A DNA stretch of 64,000 bases, taken from contig NZ_VTHJ01000044.1 in the NCBI RefSeq assembly GCF_008386495.1, positions 20,760 to 84,759 on the forward strand. Reading direction: 5' to 3'. Within the stretch, counting starts at the first letter, position 1, and each line of letters starts with the position of its first letter. Source of the stretch: Streptomyces tailanensis. GTDB taxonomy: Bacteria > Actinomycetota > Actinomycetes > Streptomycetales > Streptomycetaceae. The notes beneath the pieces are model-generated. The model worked only from the letters and a program-made list of their open reading frames with translations. It was not told where the DNA came from and did not search any database. Shown here piece after piece: positions 1-8,517 of the stretch. The translations under genes and the position numbers were made by a program.

Positions 1-536
1 CGCGAGGACCCCCAAGCACGCCAACGCCTCGCAGCACATCTCCGCACCCTTTACGAGGAGCACGGAGCGACCCTCACCGAGCTCGCCGCGGCCGCGGGAG
101 AGACGAGACGTGCTGCCCGACGCCTGCTGATCGAGGCCGGCGGCACCGTGCGCACCACGCAGCAGACCCTGCGGATGCGCTCTGCGGCGCGGGCCGTCGA
201 GCGGCAGAAACTAGCGGTGTCGTTGCGGGCGCGGTACAAGGCCGGCGCCACGGTCCCGGACCTCGCCCAGGAGTGCAACTACTCGGTCGCCACCGTCTAC
301 CGGCTCCTGCACCAGGCCGGCACCCGGATGCGTCCCCAGCACACCCACAGCCCAGCCCACGAGGGCAGCTCAACCACGCCGTCCCTGAAGTTCTTCAGTT
401 CCAGCGCCGGATCCGCCGCTGCAACGCCGACACCGACATCCCTCACGGTGACATCGTCGCTCTCGCCCTTGATGCCTGGCTCCGTGCAAAGGGCTACCCG
501 CCCGGCCTCGTCCCGACCGAGACGGAAACTCCATGA
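1..536 (+). pseudogene. Partial helix-turn-helix DNA-binding protein, probably frameshifted
   Basis: The frame is already open at base 1, so the gene begins left of the window. Frame 1 gives two helix-turn-helix-like units, around bases 60-135 (LTELAAAAGETRRAARRLL) and 240-315 (VPDLAQECNYSVATVYRLL), of the short type seen in resolvases and partition-like regulators. Near base 365 codon quality in frame 1 collapses, although it stays formally open to a stop at 768. Frame 3 then becomes good and supplies a roughly 55-residue tail (ALDAWLRAKGYPP) ending in TGA at 536. The simplest reading is one gene with a frameshift near 365. A true frame-1 protein with a poor tail, or a tail from another gene, is possible. 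Role is inferred only as DNA binding. Confidence 0.45.
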
Positions 537-731
537 CCGGGCAGCCCAAAGTGCGACTCGAATCGCCCATCCCGCACCCCGTGCCATCCCAAAACACCGG
601 ATCAGCTCGTGCTGCTCGGTCACCGACGGCTCTCCTCCGACCTCGTCAGAGGGTGCCGCACAGCGACCCGCCTCCGCCAGGAGCGGCCCAACGGGGGCAG
701 AGACCGGCAACAGGCGGCTCCCGGTACTCGA

Positions 732-1202
732 TCACCTAGGCGGGGATGAGCGATCGCCGGACGACTGATCCACCGGACGGGCGGCTGCGGCGGCCATAAG
801 GGCCAGCAGGAGCGCGATCACGCCGACGATGATGTTGTTGACTATGGTCCTGGTGGTACTGACGTCTCCTGCTACAACCCAGGGCGCAAAGATCGTCCAC
901 ACGCTGAGTGCGCAAGCGGCCCACGCCATGCCGTGCGAGCGCTCGTATGCCCGGCCAAAGCCACCGCTCATGATCACGGCGTATGCGATGCCGACGATCA
1001 AGTTGTTGACGGCCAGGGTGGAGAAGTCGCTGAAACCCGCGATCCACGGTGAGGCCGCCAGGTAGAGGCCCGTGATCAGTGCCATCGCCTCGACCGCCTG
1101 CGCCCTCGGCGTACTCGCGACACGCTCGGCCATCTCGTGTCGACTGCGCATGGCGAGGATGTCGGGGTGCGTTTCCATGTCCGACCGGGGATGCGTTGCC
1201 AT
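732..1202 (-). CDS. SPW-repeat membrane protein
   Basis: A 156-residue integral membrane protein with the SPW repeat. The two repeat units are visible: LYLAASPWIAGF (about 47-57) followed by NNLIVG, and IFAPWVVAG (about 104-112) followed by NNIIVG. Each unit gives two membrane segments, four in all (about 40-57, 62-82, 92-112, 118-140). The ATG at 1202 is chosen over an ATG 30 bases upstream because GGAGG lies at 1208-1212, five bases before it. A GGGTACCC box at 1243-1250 lies 41 bases upstream. The family is common in actinobacterial and rhizobial stress loci; its biochemical role is unknown. Membrane placement is confident, function is not. Confidence 0.85.
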   Translation of the reverse strand: MATHPRSDMETHPDILAMRSRHEMAERVASTPRAQAVEAMALITGLYLAASPWIAGFSDFSTLAVNNLIVGIAYAVIMSGGFGRAYERSHGMAWAACALSVWTIFAPWVVAGDVSTTRTIVNNIIVGVIALLLALMAAAAARPVDQSSGDRSSPPR

Positions 1203-1242
1203 TCCGACCTCCAATTTGCCCGTTATGTGCATTCGTGAAGGC

Positions 1243-1250
1243 GGGTACCC
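1243..1250 (-). promoter_or_regulatory. SigB-type -10 box (GGGTACCC) for the SPW gene
   Basis: GGGTACCC lies 41 bases upstream of the SPW-protein start on the minus strand. Streptomyces SigB-family promoters have a -10 of GGGTAC/T. The box is palindromic, so orientation comes from the neighbouring gene. The -35 was not clear. Confidence 0.5.
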
Positions 1251-1316
1251 CTCAGGGGCGGAGTAACCATCGCAGACATGCCTGCACCCTCAGGACGCCA
1301 CTGAAGGAGGTGACCT

Positions 1317-1515
1317 TCAGAGCACCTCGCCAGCCCTACTCAGGGCCTGCTCGACGGTGGGACGGCGGGGGATGAGCACGGGCGATGCGCAGTCACCTTT
1401 GAGCGCCAGTCACGCGCCGGTGAGCGGCGACGAAGACGTTGACCCCCCTGGAGTCCATGGAGGCCACGCCGCTGAGATCTGCCACGATCGAGGGCGGCGG
1501 CGTACCGTCCGCTCC
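1317..1515 (-). pseudogene. Remnant of a STAS-domain anti-sigma-factor antagonist
   Basis: Minus-strand translation gives the STAS phospho-acceptor region: IVADLSGVASMDSRGVNVFV is close to the family pattern V-D-L-S-G-V-x-x-M/I-D-S-x-G-V. It runs into AAHRRVTGAQR and a stop at 1393-1395. One frame over, from about 1380 down to a stop at 1317-1319, comes VLIPRRPTVEQAL, a typical STAS C-terminal ending. The middle is shortened and a one-base shift is needed to join the parts, and no convincing N-terminus remains above 1515. Such proteins release SigB-family sigma factors from anti-sigma kinases, which suits this island, but this copy cannot be functional. Confidence 0.5.
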
Positions 1516-1896
1516 CGGGCCGCACACGCGGGGGCAGAATGGGACATTACGCCATCGACAGGTGGTTGATACGTGGCCGGCAGTGATGCGGTGCCGCGCG
1601 AGGCCCCCTGTCGGGTTGTCCCATAGCCGGTGTGAGCTGCCGTCTCCCCACCCGTGCCCCAGGTGGTCCTGGGCCATACGGCAGTCGGCAGGCGGCGGGG
1701 CGGCCTCGCGTCCGGCAACCGGTCGGCGCGGACGATCGCCCCGGTGCGCGTGGATCCGGTCATGCCATAGTGCGCTGGCACTGTCATCTCGGCTGATCCG
1801 GTGGGGGAATCGCACGCCCTCTGGGCGCGAGCGGTGGCTGAAGGTCGGCGATGACGGCGAGACTCGCAGGTGGACCTGTGCTCGTCGTTCGCGGCG

Positions 1897-1904
1897 GGGT
1901 ACCC
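1897..1904 (+). promoter_or_regulatory. SigB-type -10 box upstream of the ferritin-like gene
   Basis: GGGTACCC lies 40 bases before the ATG at 1945, at promoter distance. The -35 match to GNNT is poor here, so the assignment rests on the box and on its recurrence through the island. Confidence 0.5.
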
Positions 1905-1944
1905 GTCGGCGCACGAGTCCTCCTGTCCCAGGAGGCACCCCCCC

Positions 1945-3144
1945 ATGACCTTCAATCCACTCGAGCAGCGGGGCATCCCGCTGGATCGGCAGCTGCGCAG
2001 CTGGCGGGAGCTGAACGTGCAGCCGATCGACCCCGACCGCTGCGACCCCTATACGCGGTGCCGGATCATTACGATGAACGGCATCGAGGTGGAGGCGATC
2101 CTCTTCAGCCACCAGCTCGCCCGGAACACGGCCGACCAGGAGGTCAAGCGGCAGCTGGCACGGACCCGCTACATCGAGGCGCAGCAGCAGAAGGTCGTGA
2201 ACTGGCTGCTGCCGGGCGTCTCGTCGGTGCTGGAGACGACCATCGCCTACGAGCAGGTCGCCGTGGACCTGACGGCGTGGGTGGCGCGGATGGAGCCGGA
2301 CCCCTATCTGAAGCAGGCGTACCAGTTCGGTGTCCTGGAGGACTTCGACCACCTGTACCGGTACGCCAACCTCTACGAGATGATCGAGCACCGCAAGGCG
2401 GAGTCGATCGTCGACAACCTCACCGAGGTCATGCCGGGCAGGCCCACCCGGTACCACCACCGCGATCCGGTCGACAACGTCCGTGACCCCTACGACAAGG
2501 ACGCCACGAACCCCCTGTCGAAGCTGCACGCGCTGACGATCTTGTCGGCGGAGCAGCAGACCATGAACTTCTACATGAACACCGGCCCCACCTACGTGGA
2601 GCCGATCGCCCGTCAGCTCTACCAGGAGATCGGGCTGATCGAGGAGGAGCACGTCACCCACTACGAGTCCCTCGTGGACCCGGGCGAGACGTGGTGGGAG
2701 CAGCTGGTCAACCACGAGTACAACGAGTGCTACCTGTACTACTCCTTCATGGAGCAGGAGAGCGACCCCCGGGTGAAGTCGATCTGGGAGCTGCACCTGA
2801 ACATGGAGCTGGAGCACCTGCACATCGCCTGCGACCTGATGCGCCGCCACGACGGACGCGAGCCGCAGGAGGTGCTGGCGCCGGAGCTGCCCAACGTGCT
2901 CACTTTCGAGCCGAACAAGCAGTACCTGCGCGAACTGCTGGATACCCAGATGGACCTCACGACCCTCGGCGCGGGCTACGTCCGCGAGGCGCACGAACGG
3001 TTCGAGAAGATGCAGGAGCAGATCCACGGCGGCGAGGCCCCGCCGAGCGACCGGGTGATGACCGAGCACGACGAGATGTTCGGCCGCGAGTACCGCGTCC
3101 AGACCGAGGGCGAGCACCCCGACCCCGCCCAGCGCGAGAAGTGA
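1945..3144 (+). CDS. Ferritin-like di-iron domain protein (duplicated bundle)
   Basis: A soluble 399-residue protein rich in carboxylate/histidine helices, typical of the ferritin-like superfamily. Candidate metal ligands in the second half follow the E, ExxH, E, ExxH order: SAEQQTMNFY, IEEEHVTHYE, HEYNECYLYY and NMELEHLHIA. The first half repeats the pattern less exactly (TRYIEAQQQ, IAYEQVAVDL, LEDFDHLYRY, YEMIEHRKAE), suggesting an internal duplication. The ATG follows AGGAGG at 1930-1935 and lies 40 bases below a GGGTACCC box. It is followed 11 bases later by a hemerythrin gene, probably the same transcript. Two non-heme di-iron proteins together point to handling of O2, peroxide or iron under stress; the reaction is not known. 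Confidence 0.75.
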   Translation: MTFNPLEQRGIPLDRQLRSWRELNVQPIDPDRCDPYTRCRIITMNGIEVEAILFSHQLARNTADQEVKRQLARTRYIEAQQQKVVNWLLPGVSSVLETTIAYEQVAVDLTAWVARMEPDPYLKQAYQFGVLEDFDHLYRYANLYEMIEHRKAESIVDNLTEVMPGRPTRYHHRDPVDNVRDPYDKDATNPLSKLHALTILSAEQQTMNFYMNTGPTYVEPIARQLYQEIGLIEEEHVTHYESLVDPGETWWEQLVNHEYNECYLYYSFMEQESDPRVKSIWELHLNMELEHLHIACDLMRRHDGREPQEVLAPELPNVLTFEPNKQYLRELLDTQMDLTTLGAGYVREAHERFEKMQEQIHGGEAPPSDRVMTEHDEMFGREYRVQTEGEHPDPAQREK

Positions 3145-3155
3145 GGACGCCGCAC

Positions 3156-3746
3156 ATGTCCGAACTGCGAACACCTCAGGCCGGCGACGACCAGGCACCT
3201 GACATTGACGTAGTGGCTCTGCTGATGCGTCAGCACGGCGACATCCGCAACCTCTTCGACGAGGTCGAGCAGAGCCGGGGTGAGGAACGCCGGGACGCTT
3301 TCCGTCGCCTGGTACGCCTGCTGGCCGTGCATGAGACCGCCGAAGAAGAGGTCGTCCACCCCTTCGTCCGCAGGGCGGTCGAAGGTGGCGAGCAGGTCGT
3401 CAGGGATCGCCTGGCGGAGGAGAAATCGGCGAAGGAAACGCTGGCGGCCCTGGACGACATGGACACCGACGACCCCAAGTTCATGCCCCGGCTGATGCAG
3501 TTGCGCACCGAGGTGCAGGAGCACGCGCGGGCGGAGGAACGCTACGAGTTCGCCCACATCCGCCGCAGCACCGACGTCACCAACCTCGCCGCCATGGCCA
3601 AGGCCGTCAAAGCCGCCGAGGCGATGGCTCCCACCCGGCCGCACCCCGGTGTCGAGTCGGCCACTGCCAACGTGGCCCTCGGTCCGGTGGCCGCACTCAT
3701 GGACCGCACGAAGGACGCTGTCCGCAAGGCGATGGGAAAGAGCTGA
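3156..3746 (+). CDS. Hemerythrin HHE-domain protein
   Basis: A 196-residue hemerythrin-like cation-binding protein. The helical HHE core covers about residues 18-140, with metal-binding candidates in MRQHGDIRNLF, VHETAEEEVVHPF and the final EERYEF. A tail of about 55 residues follows. The ATG at 3156 follows GTGAGG overlapping the previous stop, so the gene is almost certainly co-transcribed with the ferritin-like gene. Hemerythrins bind a di-iron centre that senses or buffers oxygen or NO. A broken paralogue lies at 4780-5188 and a third, more diverged gene at 7251-7925. Confidence 0.88.
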   Translation: MSELRTPQAGDDQAPDIDVVALLMRQHGDIRNLFDEVEQSRGEERRDAFRRLVRLLAVHETAEEEVVHPFVRRAVEGGEQVVRDRLAEEKSAKETLAALDDMDTDDPKFMPRLMQLRTEVQEHARAEERYEFAHIRRSTDVTNLAAMAKAVKAAEAMAPTRPHPGVESATANVALGPVAALMDRTKDAVRKAMGKS

Positions 3747-3868
3747 CATACCCGGGAGTCGTCAAGTCGGCCGCCTCGAGATCGCCGAGGGGGGACGGGC
3801 CGGCGTCAGAAGTGAGTCTCTGGGCCACCACCGAGCGATCGAAGCATGGAGCATCCGGGCGGAATATT

Positions 3869-3920
3869 GCTCGGCGAGGACCTGCTGGCGCGGTATCGCG
3901 CCAGCAGGTCCTCGCCGAGC
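3869..3920. repeat. Perfect 24-bp inverted repeat with 4-nt loop
   Basis: Bases 3869-3892 are exactly reverse-complementary to 3897-3920, with only GTAT between. The repeat lies at the point where the DUF2231 remnant at 3921-4190 loses its homology, so it looks like a fold-back scar of an illegitimate recombination. It is not followed by a T-run, so it is not a classic intrinsic terminator. Confidence 0.9.
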
Positions 3921-4190
3921 TCGTCGTCGGAGGCAGCTGCGGCGGGCAGACCGACGCAGACCAGCAGGACCGCCTCACGGGAGGAGCCGGGGTACAGGTC
4001 CAGTACCGCCGTCGACAACCAGCTGCCGATCGGCACCTGCACCGTCAGCGGATGCGCCGGATGCCCCAGCGCCCGCACCCCCTTGCGGACCTCGTCGATC
4101 ACCGCGCCGGCCCTGGGCTCACGCTCCAGGTGGTCCAGCAGCCGCAGCACCCGGCTGCCGCATCCGGGGGCGGCGTGGCGTCGTGCTCAT
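3921..4190 (-). pseudogene. N-terminal remnant of a DUF2231-Rieske membrane protein
   Basis: The minus strand begins MSTTPRRPRMRQ at 4190, matching the start of the Rieske gene at 20846 (MTTTPRRRMRQ). A one-base shift near 4155 is then needed to continue into VLRLLDHLEREP, GVRALGHPAHPL and VQVPIGSWLS, again parallel to the later gene. Homology ends after VLLVCVGLPAAAA, where the 24-bp hairpin begins. About 90 residues survive of a protein of roughly 325. It is a dead partial duplicate of the 20846-21826 gene. Confidence 0.7.
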
Positions 4191-4248
4191 AGTGGACCGG
4201 ATCCCCATCTGCGCAGACGGGACAGGGGCCGCCTGCGGTGGACCACGG

Positions 4249-4780
4249 TCAGCCGCCCGGCCGGATCACCGCGCGCACGCAGCCGTCGTTCTTCTCCTTG
4301 AACATGTCGTATGCCCGTGGCGCCTCGTCCAGGGGCACGGTATGGGTCGCCAGGTGGGCCGTGCTCAGCTCTCCGGCCGCCAGGCGGTCCAGCAGCATCG
4401 GGATGTAGCGCTGGCCGTGCTGCTGGGCGCCCCGCACGGTCAGGCCCTTGTTGATCACCGCGCCGAGGGGGAACTTTTCGACGGCGCCGGCGAAGACGCC
4501 GAGGACGAAGACCGTGCCGCCCTTTCGGCAGGCGTGGATGGCCTGCCGTACGGCGGTGGGGCGGTCCGTCTGGAGCCGGAGCTGCTGCTTGGCCTGGTCG
4601 TAGAGGTGGACGGGGCTGTCGCTGTGGGCTTCCATGCCGACCGCCTCGATGCACACGTCGGGGCCGCGGCCTCCGGTGCGCTCGCGCAGTTCCGCGCCGA
4701 CGTCGGTGGTCGTGTAGTCGATGACCTCGCTGCCGATGTGCCGCTCGGTCATCTCCAGGCGTTCGCTGTTGCGCTCCGGC
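4249..4780 (-). pseudogene. C-terminal half of a zinc-type alcohol/formaldehyde dehydrogenase
   Basis: Minus-strand residues starting near SERLEMTERHIGSEVIDY and continuing through GGRGPDVCIEAVGMEAH, GGTVFVLGVFAG and PLDEAPRAYDMFKEKNDGC match the cofactor-binding and C-terminal half of zinc-dependent dehydrogenases of the glutathione-independent formaldehyde dehydrogenase type. The catalytic-zinc half with GHE and the structural-zinc cysteines is missing: upstream of about 4780 the DNA is hemerythrin coding sequence in another frame. The fragment ends cleanly at a stop at 4249. Confidence 0.75.
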
Positions 4781-5188
4781 CTTTTCGCGCAGCCCGGGGA
4801 ACTCGTACTGTTCCTCCGAGGCCGCGTGCTGGAGCACGTCCGCGCGCAGTTCGCGCAAGGCGGGCATGAACCCGGGGTCGTCGGGGTCCATGTCATCGAG
4901 TCGGCTCAGCTTCTCCTTCGCGGCCCGCTCCTCCTCGAGACGGTCGTCGACCACCTGCTCACCCTCCTGCAGCAGACGGCGGGCTGCCGGGTGGACCACT
5001 TCCTCCTCGGCGGTCTCGTGGACGGCCAGCAGGCGGACGAGTCTGCGGAATGCCTCCGCCCGGTCGTCGGCGGTGGCGTTCTCGACCTCGGCGAAGAGAT
5101 CACGGATGTGGTTGTGCTGCTGCTTCAGCAGTGCCACGACATCGTCGTTCTCGCCGGTGTCGTCGAGGTGGGGCATGGCGTCGGTCAA
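4780..5188 (-). pseudogene. Hemerythrin HHE protein truncated by fusion to a dehydrogenase gene
   Basis: Starts at TTG 5188, six bases after AAGGAG (an in-frame ATG at 5176 has no close ribosome site). The first roughly 135 residues match the 3156-3746 hemerythrin: LLKQQHNHIRDLF, VHETAEEEVVHPAARR, LDDMDPDDPGFMP and EEQYEFPGLR. At about 4780 the DNA becomes the dehydrogenase fragment in another frame. The hemerythrin frame stays open, reading nonsense, to 4187. The HHE core may still fold, but the normal tail is lost. The 3' end of this gene and the 5' end of the dehydrogenase gene were deleted together. Confidence 0.75.
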
Positions 5189-5376
5189 GGGAGTCTCCTT
5201 GGGGTGCGATTCCGAAGCGGCGTCGGCCCGCAGACAGCGGTCACCTAGGCTTCGTCCAGGTTCTCCCTGGTGACGGGCGGCCGCGACCGCGCGGGGCCGA
5301 ACGACGCGGGTGATAGCCCAGGGCGAGCAGCCGCCATCGACCTCGCACGGCTGCCCGGCGTCGCGGCCGGTCACGG

Positions 5377-5384
5377 GGGTACCC
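5377..5384 (+). promoter_or_regulatory. SigB-type promoter upstream of recQ-like gene
   Basis: GGGTACCC lies 43 bases before the ATG at 5428. A GCGT sits 16 bases upstream of the box, which fits the SigB pattern GNNT-N14-16-GGGTAC. Confidence 0.55.
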
Positions 5385-5427
5385 GGGCCGGGTCTCAGGA
5401 GTGCCGGGCCGTGAAGGGGGCGTCGCG

Positions 5428-7092
5428 ATGGGCGTGCACGACCGGATCATCGAGCTGCGCCGCGTCGCCCGGGAGCGGTTCGGGTGGAGCGACCTGGCCG
5501 CCGAGCAGACGGAGGCGATGGAGGCACTGCTCGAGGGCCGCGACGTGCTGGTCGTCATGCCCACCGGTTCCGGCAAGTCGGCGATCTACCAGGTTCCGAC
5601 CGTCCTGCTCGGTGGTCCCACGGTCGTGGTGTAGCCGCTGATCGCCCTGCAGCGCGACCAGGTCACCGGACTGCGGGAGAGCGCGGCGCCGGACGCCGTG
5701 GCCGTGAACTCGGCACAGCCCCGGTCGGCCACCGAGAGGGGCTGGCGGGCGATCCGGGACGGTGGTGCCGAGTACCTGTTCCTGTCTCCCGAGCAGCTGG
5801 CCAAGGACAGTGTCGTGGAACAGCTGCGGGAACTGGGTCCTTCGCTGTTCGTCGTGGACGAGGCCCACTGTGTCTCGGCCTGGGGACACGACTTCCGTCC
5901 CGACTACCTGAATCTGGGCGAGGCCGCCGAACGGCTGGGCCGCCCGCCGGTACTCGCCCCGACGGCGACGGCCGCGGCCCATGTCCGCGCGGACATCGTC
6001 GAGTACCTGCACATGCGCGAGGCTCACGTCGTGACGGCTGGGACCGACCGGCCGACCATCTATCTGGCGGTGCGCACCTTCACCGACGACCCTGCCAAAC
6101 GTGAGGCCGTCTCTCGCTGGACGGCCCGAGCGGGCGCCCCGGGCATCCTGTACACCGCCACCCGCAAGGACGCCGAGACGTACGCGGGGCGACTGCGGCA
6201 GGACGGAGTGGACGCGGAGGCGTACCACGCGGGCATGAAGGCGGCCGACCGCCGCCGCATTCACGACGGCTTCATGGCCGGCGCTCCCGCCGTGGTGGTG
6301 GCCACCTCAGCTTTCGGGATGGGCATCGACAAGTCGGACGTACGGTTCGTCGCCCACGCGTCCGTCCCGGAGTCGCTGGACTCCTACTACCAGGAGATCG
6401 GGCGCGCCGGCCGGGACGGGGAGCCGGCCCGCGCGGTGCTGTTCTACCGCCCCGAGGACCTGGGACTGCAGAAGTTCCTCACCGCCCGGGCCCTGGACGA
6501 CGACGCACTGCGCCGGATCATGACCACGCTGCTCGGCCAGAACGCCCCGCAGAGCCGTAGCCGCACGGCGCAGCTGTGCGGCCTGTCGCGCCGGAAGACC
6601 AGCGATCTGCTGAACCTGCTGGAAGAGGCCGGAGCGGTGACCGTCGAGGGCAGGCGCCGTGCAGTCCGGGCCCTGCCTGGCCGCACGGCGGACGAGGCCG
6701 CCGAAGAGGCGGCACGGGTGTTCGAGCGGCGGCGCCGCGTCGACCGCTCGCGCATCGAGATGATGCGCGGCTACGCGGAGACGCCCACCTGCCGCCGCCA
6801 GTACCTTCTGGGCTACTTCGGCGAGCAGCTCGACGCACCGTGCGGGCGGTGCGACGTGTGCGACCGCGAGGACGAGCACCCCGCCACCGGGGCCGGGCAC
6901 CGCGACGCCGCTCCCCCGCCCGGGCACGGCGGGCCCTATGCGGCGAACGACCGCGTGCGCCACGCGGAGTGGGGTGCGGGCACCGTGATGCGCACGGAGG
7001 AGGACCGCCTCGTCGTGCTGTTCGAGCAGGTCGGCTACAAGACGCTGTCCCTGACAGCAGTACAGGAGGGCGACTTGCTGACCGGCACCTGA
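5428..7092 (+). pseudogene. recQ: RecQ-family ATP-dependent DNA helicase interrupted by an in-frame TAG
   Basis: ATG at 5428 follows GAAGGGGG. The frame carries Walker A (MPTGSGKSAIYQVP), then TAG at 5632-5634 where the family has the serine of VVVSPLIALQRDQ; TCG to TAG is one base. The same frame resumes at once (PLIALQRDQVTG) and is open to 7092, with VVDEAHCVSAWGHDFRPDYL, FGMGIDKSDVRFV and YYQEIGRAGRDG, the zinc-binding cluster CGRCDVCD and a C-terminal module ending GYKTLSLTAVQEGDLL. Without suppression only a 68-residue fragment is made; a re-start (first GTG in frame at 5698) would lack Walker A. Everything else is intact, so the lesion looks recent. A scrap of a second copy is at 16539-16690. 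Confidence 0.85.
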
Positions 7093-7172
7093 CGTGCCCG
7101 GCGACCGGGCCGGGCCGTGACCGGGCCGAGCAGCAGGTGAAAACACCACAAACGGTGGGCCGCGCCGCGTCG

Positions 7173-7180
7173 GGGTACCC
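7173..7180 (+). promoter_or_regulatory. SigB-type -10 box upstream of the third hemerythrin gene
   Basis: GGGTACCC is centred about 75 bases before the ATG at 7251. A GGT-containing element lies 16-17 bases upstream; the -35 match is approximate. Confidence 0.45.
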
Positions 7181-7250
7181 GCCACTGGACACTGTCGGCA
7201 GCCGCTCGGGCGGACGGGCGTCGCGGCCGGTCTGCGCAGAGGAGAGGTCC

Positions 7251-7925
7251 ATGCCCGAGACGATCAAAGAGCAGACGGTTGAGCAACTGGGCGGCCCGAG
7301 CAGCGTGCTGGCCCGGCAACGCCGTGATCATGCCGAGATGGACAGGTTGATGGACCGCTATTCAACCCTGGCGGACGGCAAGGACCGCGAACGGGTCCTG
7401 CAGGAGACCGTCCAGCTGGTCTTCAGCCATGCCTTCGCCGAGGAGACCGTGCTGTGGCCGGCCGTCCGGCGCTCGGTCGAGGACGGGCACGAGTTGACCT
7501 TGCGGGTCGAGGAGGAACACCAGCAGATCAACGATCTTGTCGCCGACATCGAACGCCTGAGTCCGGGTTCTCCTCAGCGTGAGGAGAAGGTACGGCGGGT
7601 CTTCGTGCTGATACGGCAGGACATCCGCGACGAGGAGGACCTCGTGCTGCCCCGGCTGCAGGAAGCGCTGCCCGCCGCGCAGCTGCGCCGGCTCGGCACG
7701 GCATGGGACACGGTGCGACGCAGCGCGCCCACCCACCCCCACCCCGTCATCCCGCGGCGCCCGCCCGGCAACGCGGTCCTGGGTGTGCCGCTCGGTCTCT
7801 ACGACCGGCTGCGCGACGCCTTCGGACTGAGCACGCCCATGGCCGCTGCCAAGAAGGTCTTCACCGGGCTCGCCGGGGTTCTGGTATTGCTCGCGGCCGT
7901 CGCGATGCGCCGTAAGCGACGGTGA
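7251..7925 (+). CDS. Hemerythrin-domain protein with C-terminal membrane anchor
   Basis: 224 residues. An HHE-like helical domain occupies about residues 20-145 with candidate ligands in RQRRDHAEMDRLM, FSHAFAEETVLWP, EEEHQQIND and IRDEEDLVLPRL. A linker with PTHPHPVIP follows, and then a single membrane helix near the end (LAGVLVLLAAVAM, about 205-218) closed by a basic RRKRR. ATG at 7251 follows GGAGAGG. It is therefore a cytoplasmic hemerythrin tethered to the membrane, unlike the soluble paralogues at 3156 and 4780. Oxygen, NO or oxidative-stress sensing is the family-level guess. Confidence 0.82.
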   Translation: MPETIKEQTVEQLGGPSSVLARQRRDHAEMDRLMDRYSTLADGKDRERVLQETVQLVFSHAFAEETVLWPAVRRSVEDGHELTLRVEEEHQQINDLVADIERLSPGSPQREEKVRRVFVLIRQDIRDEEDLVLPRLQEALPAAQLRRLGTAWDTVRRSAPTHPHPVIPRRPPGNAVLGVPLGLYDRLRDAFGLSTPMAAAKKVFTGLAGVLVLLAAVAMRRKRR

Positions 7926-8007
7926 ACCAACCATGTGCGGCGCTGGGTGCCGAGGGCACCACGGGCAGGCCGTCGACGTCGCACGCATCTTCTGATCGGG
8001 AGGCATC

Positions 8008-8271
8008 ATGTCCGTGTGGTCATGGGTCCGCGAACACCTGGGGGGTCGCACGACCGAGCCCTCCGCAGAGGTCCGTTCGGGTCGGTCGGAGGACACGGGC
8101 GGTAAGCCGGACACCGAGGCGGCGGACCGGCACAGCACGACGGGGACGACGCCCAACGACGTCTTCGTGGGCCGGGTCGCGGGCGACGACCCCGGCTACC
8201 TGGAGACGGGCGTCGAAAAGCGCGCCGAACCGGACACCGGAGAGGGCGACGAGACCACGACATCGACGTAG
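8008..8271 (+). CDS. Small hydrophilic hypothetical protein
   Basis: 87 residues, starting at ATG 8008 after GGGAGG at 7999-8004. The sequence is polar and acidic (MSVWSWVREHLGG at the start, then Ser/Thr/Asp/Glu-rich, with VFVGRVAGDDPGYLETGVEKR in the middle written here in part). No membrane segment, cysteine or known motif. It lies 82 bases after the membrane-anchored hemerythrin and may share its transcript. I do not recognise a family. Confidence 0.6.
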   Translation: MSVWSWVREHLGGRTTEPSAEVRSGRSEDTGGKPDTEAADRHSTTGTTPNDVFVGRVAGDDPGYLETGVEKRAEPDTGEGDETTTST

Positions 8272-8459
8272 GGAAGACACCGCCCGGCATCGGTGATCGC
8301 CCAGCAGGCGTCCCGGCCGGACGACTGGCCGTCCGCGTGCCGAGTCCGCCCTGTCCTCGCTGTGCCGCCGGCCGAGTGACCGCCGCGATGCCGGTTGGCG
8401 CGGGGCGTGTTCTCCTCTCCCCTGAGGGCCGGTGCACTTGTGCTTGGCCCTGCCCTGGC

Positions 8460-8467
8460 GGGTACCC
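8460..8467 (+). promoter_or_regulatory. SigB-type promoter (GCTT-N14-GGGTAC) upstream of DUF2243 gene
   Basis: GGGTACCC lies 50 bases before the ATG at 8518, with GCTT exactly 14 bases upstream. This is one of the best matches in the window to the SigB consensus GNNT-N14-16-GGGTAC. Confidence 0.6.
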
Positions 8468-8517
8468 GGCGCCGGGCATCCCCAGCCGACGTCGTCGTAC
8501 AGCGGGAAGGAAGAGCC

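Noticed and set aside
1393..3198. 601-codon minus-strand frame opposite the ferritin-like and hemerythrin genes
   Set aside because: Shadow frame created by G/C third positions; its residues are Val/Leu/Arg-rich without motifs, except at its very end where the STAS remnant lies.
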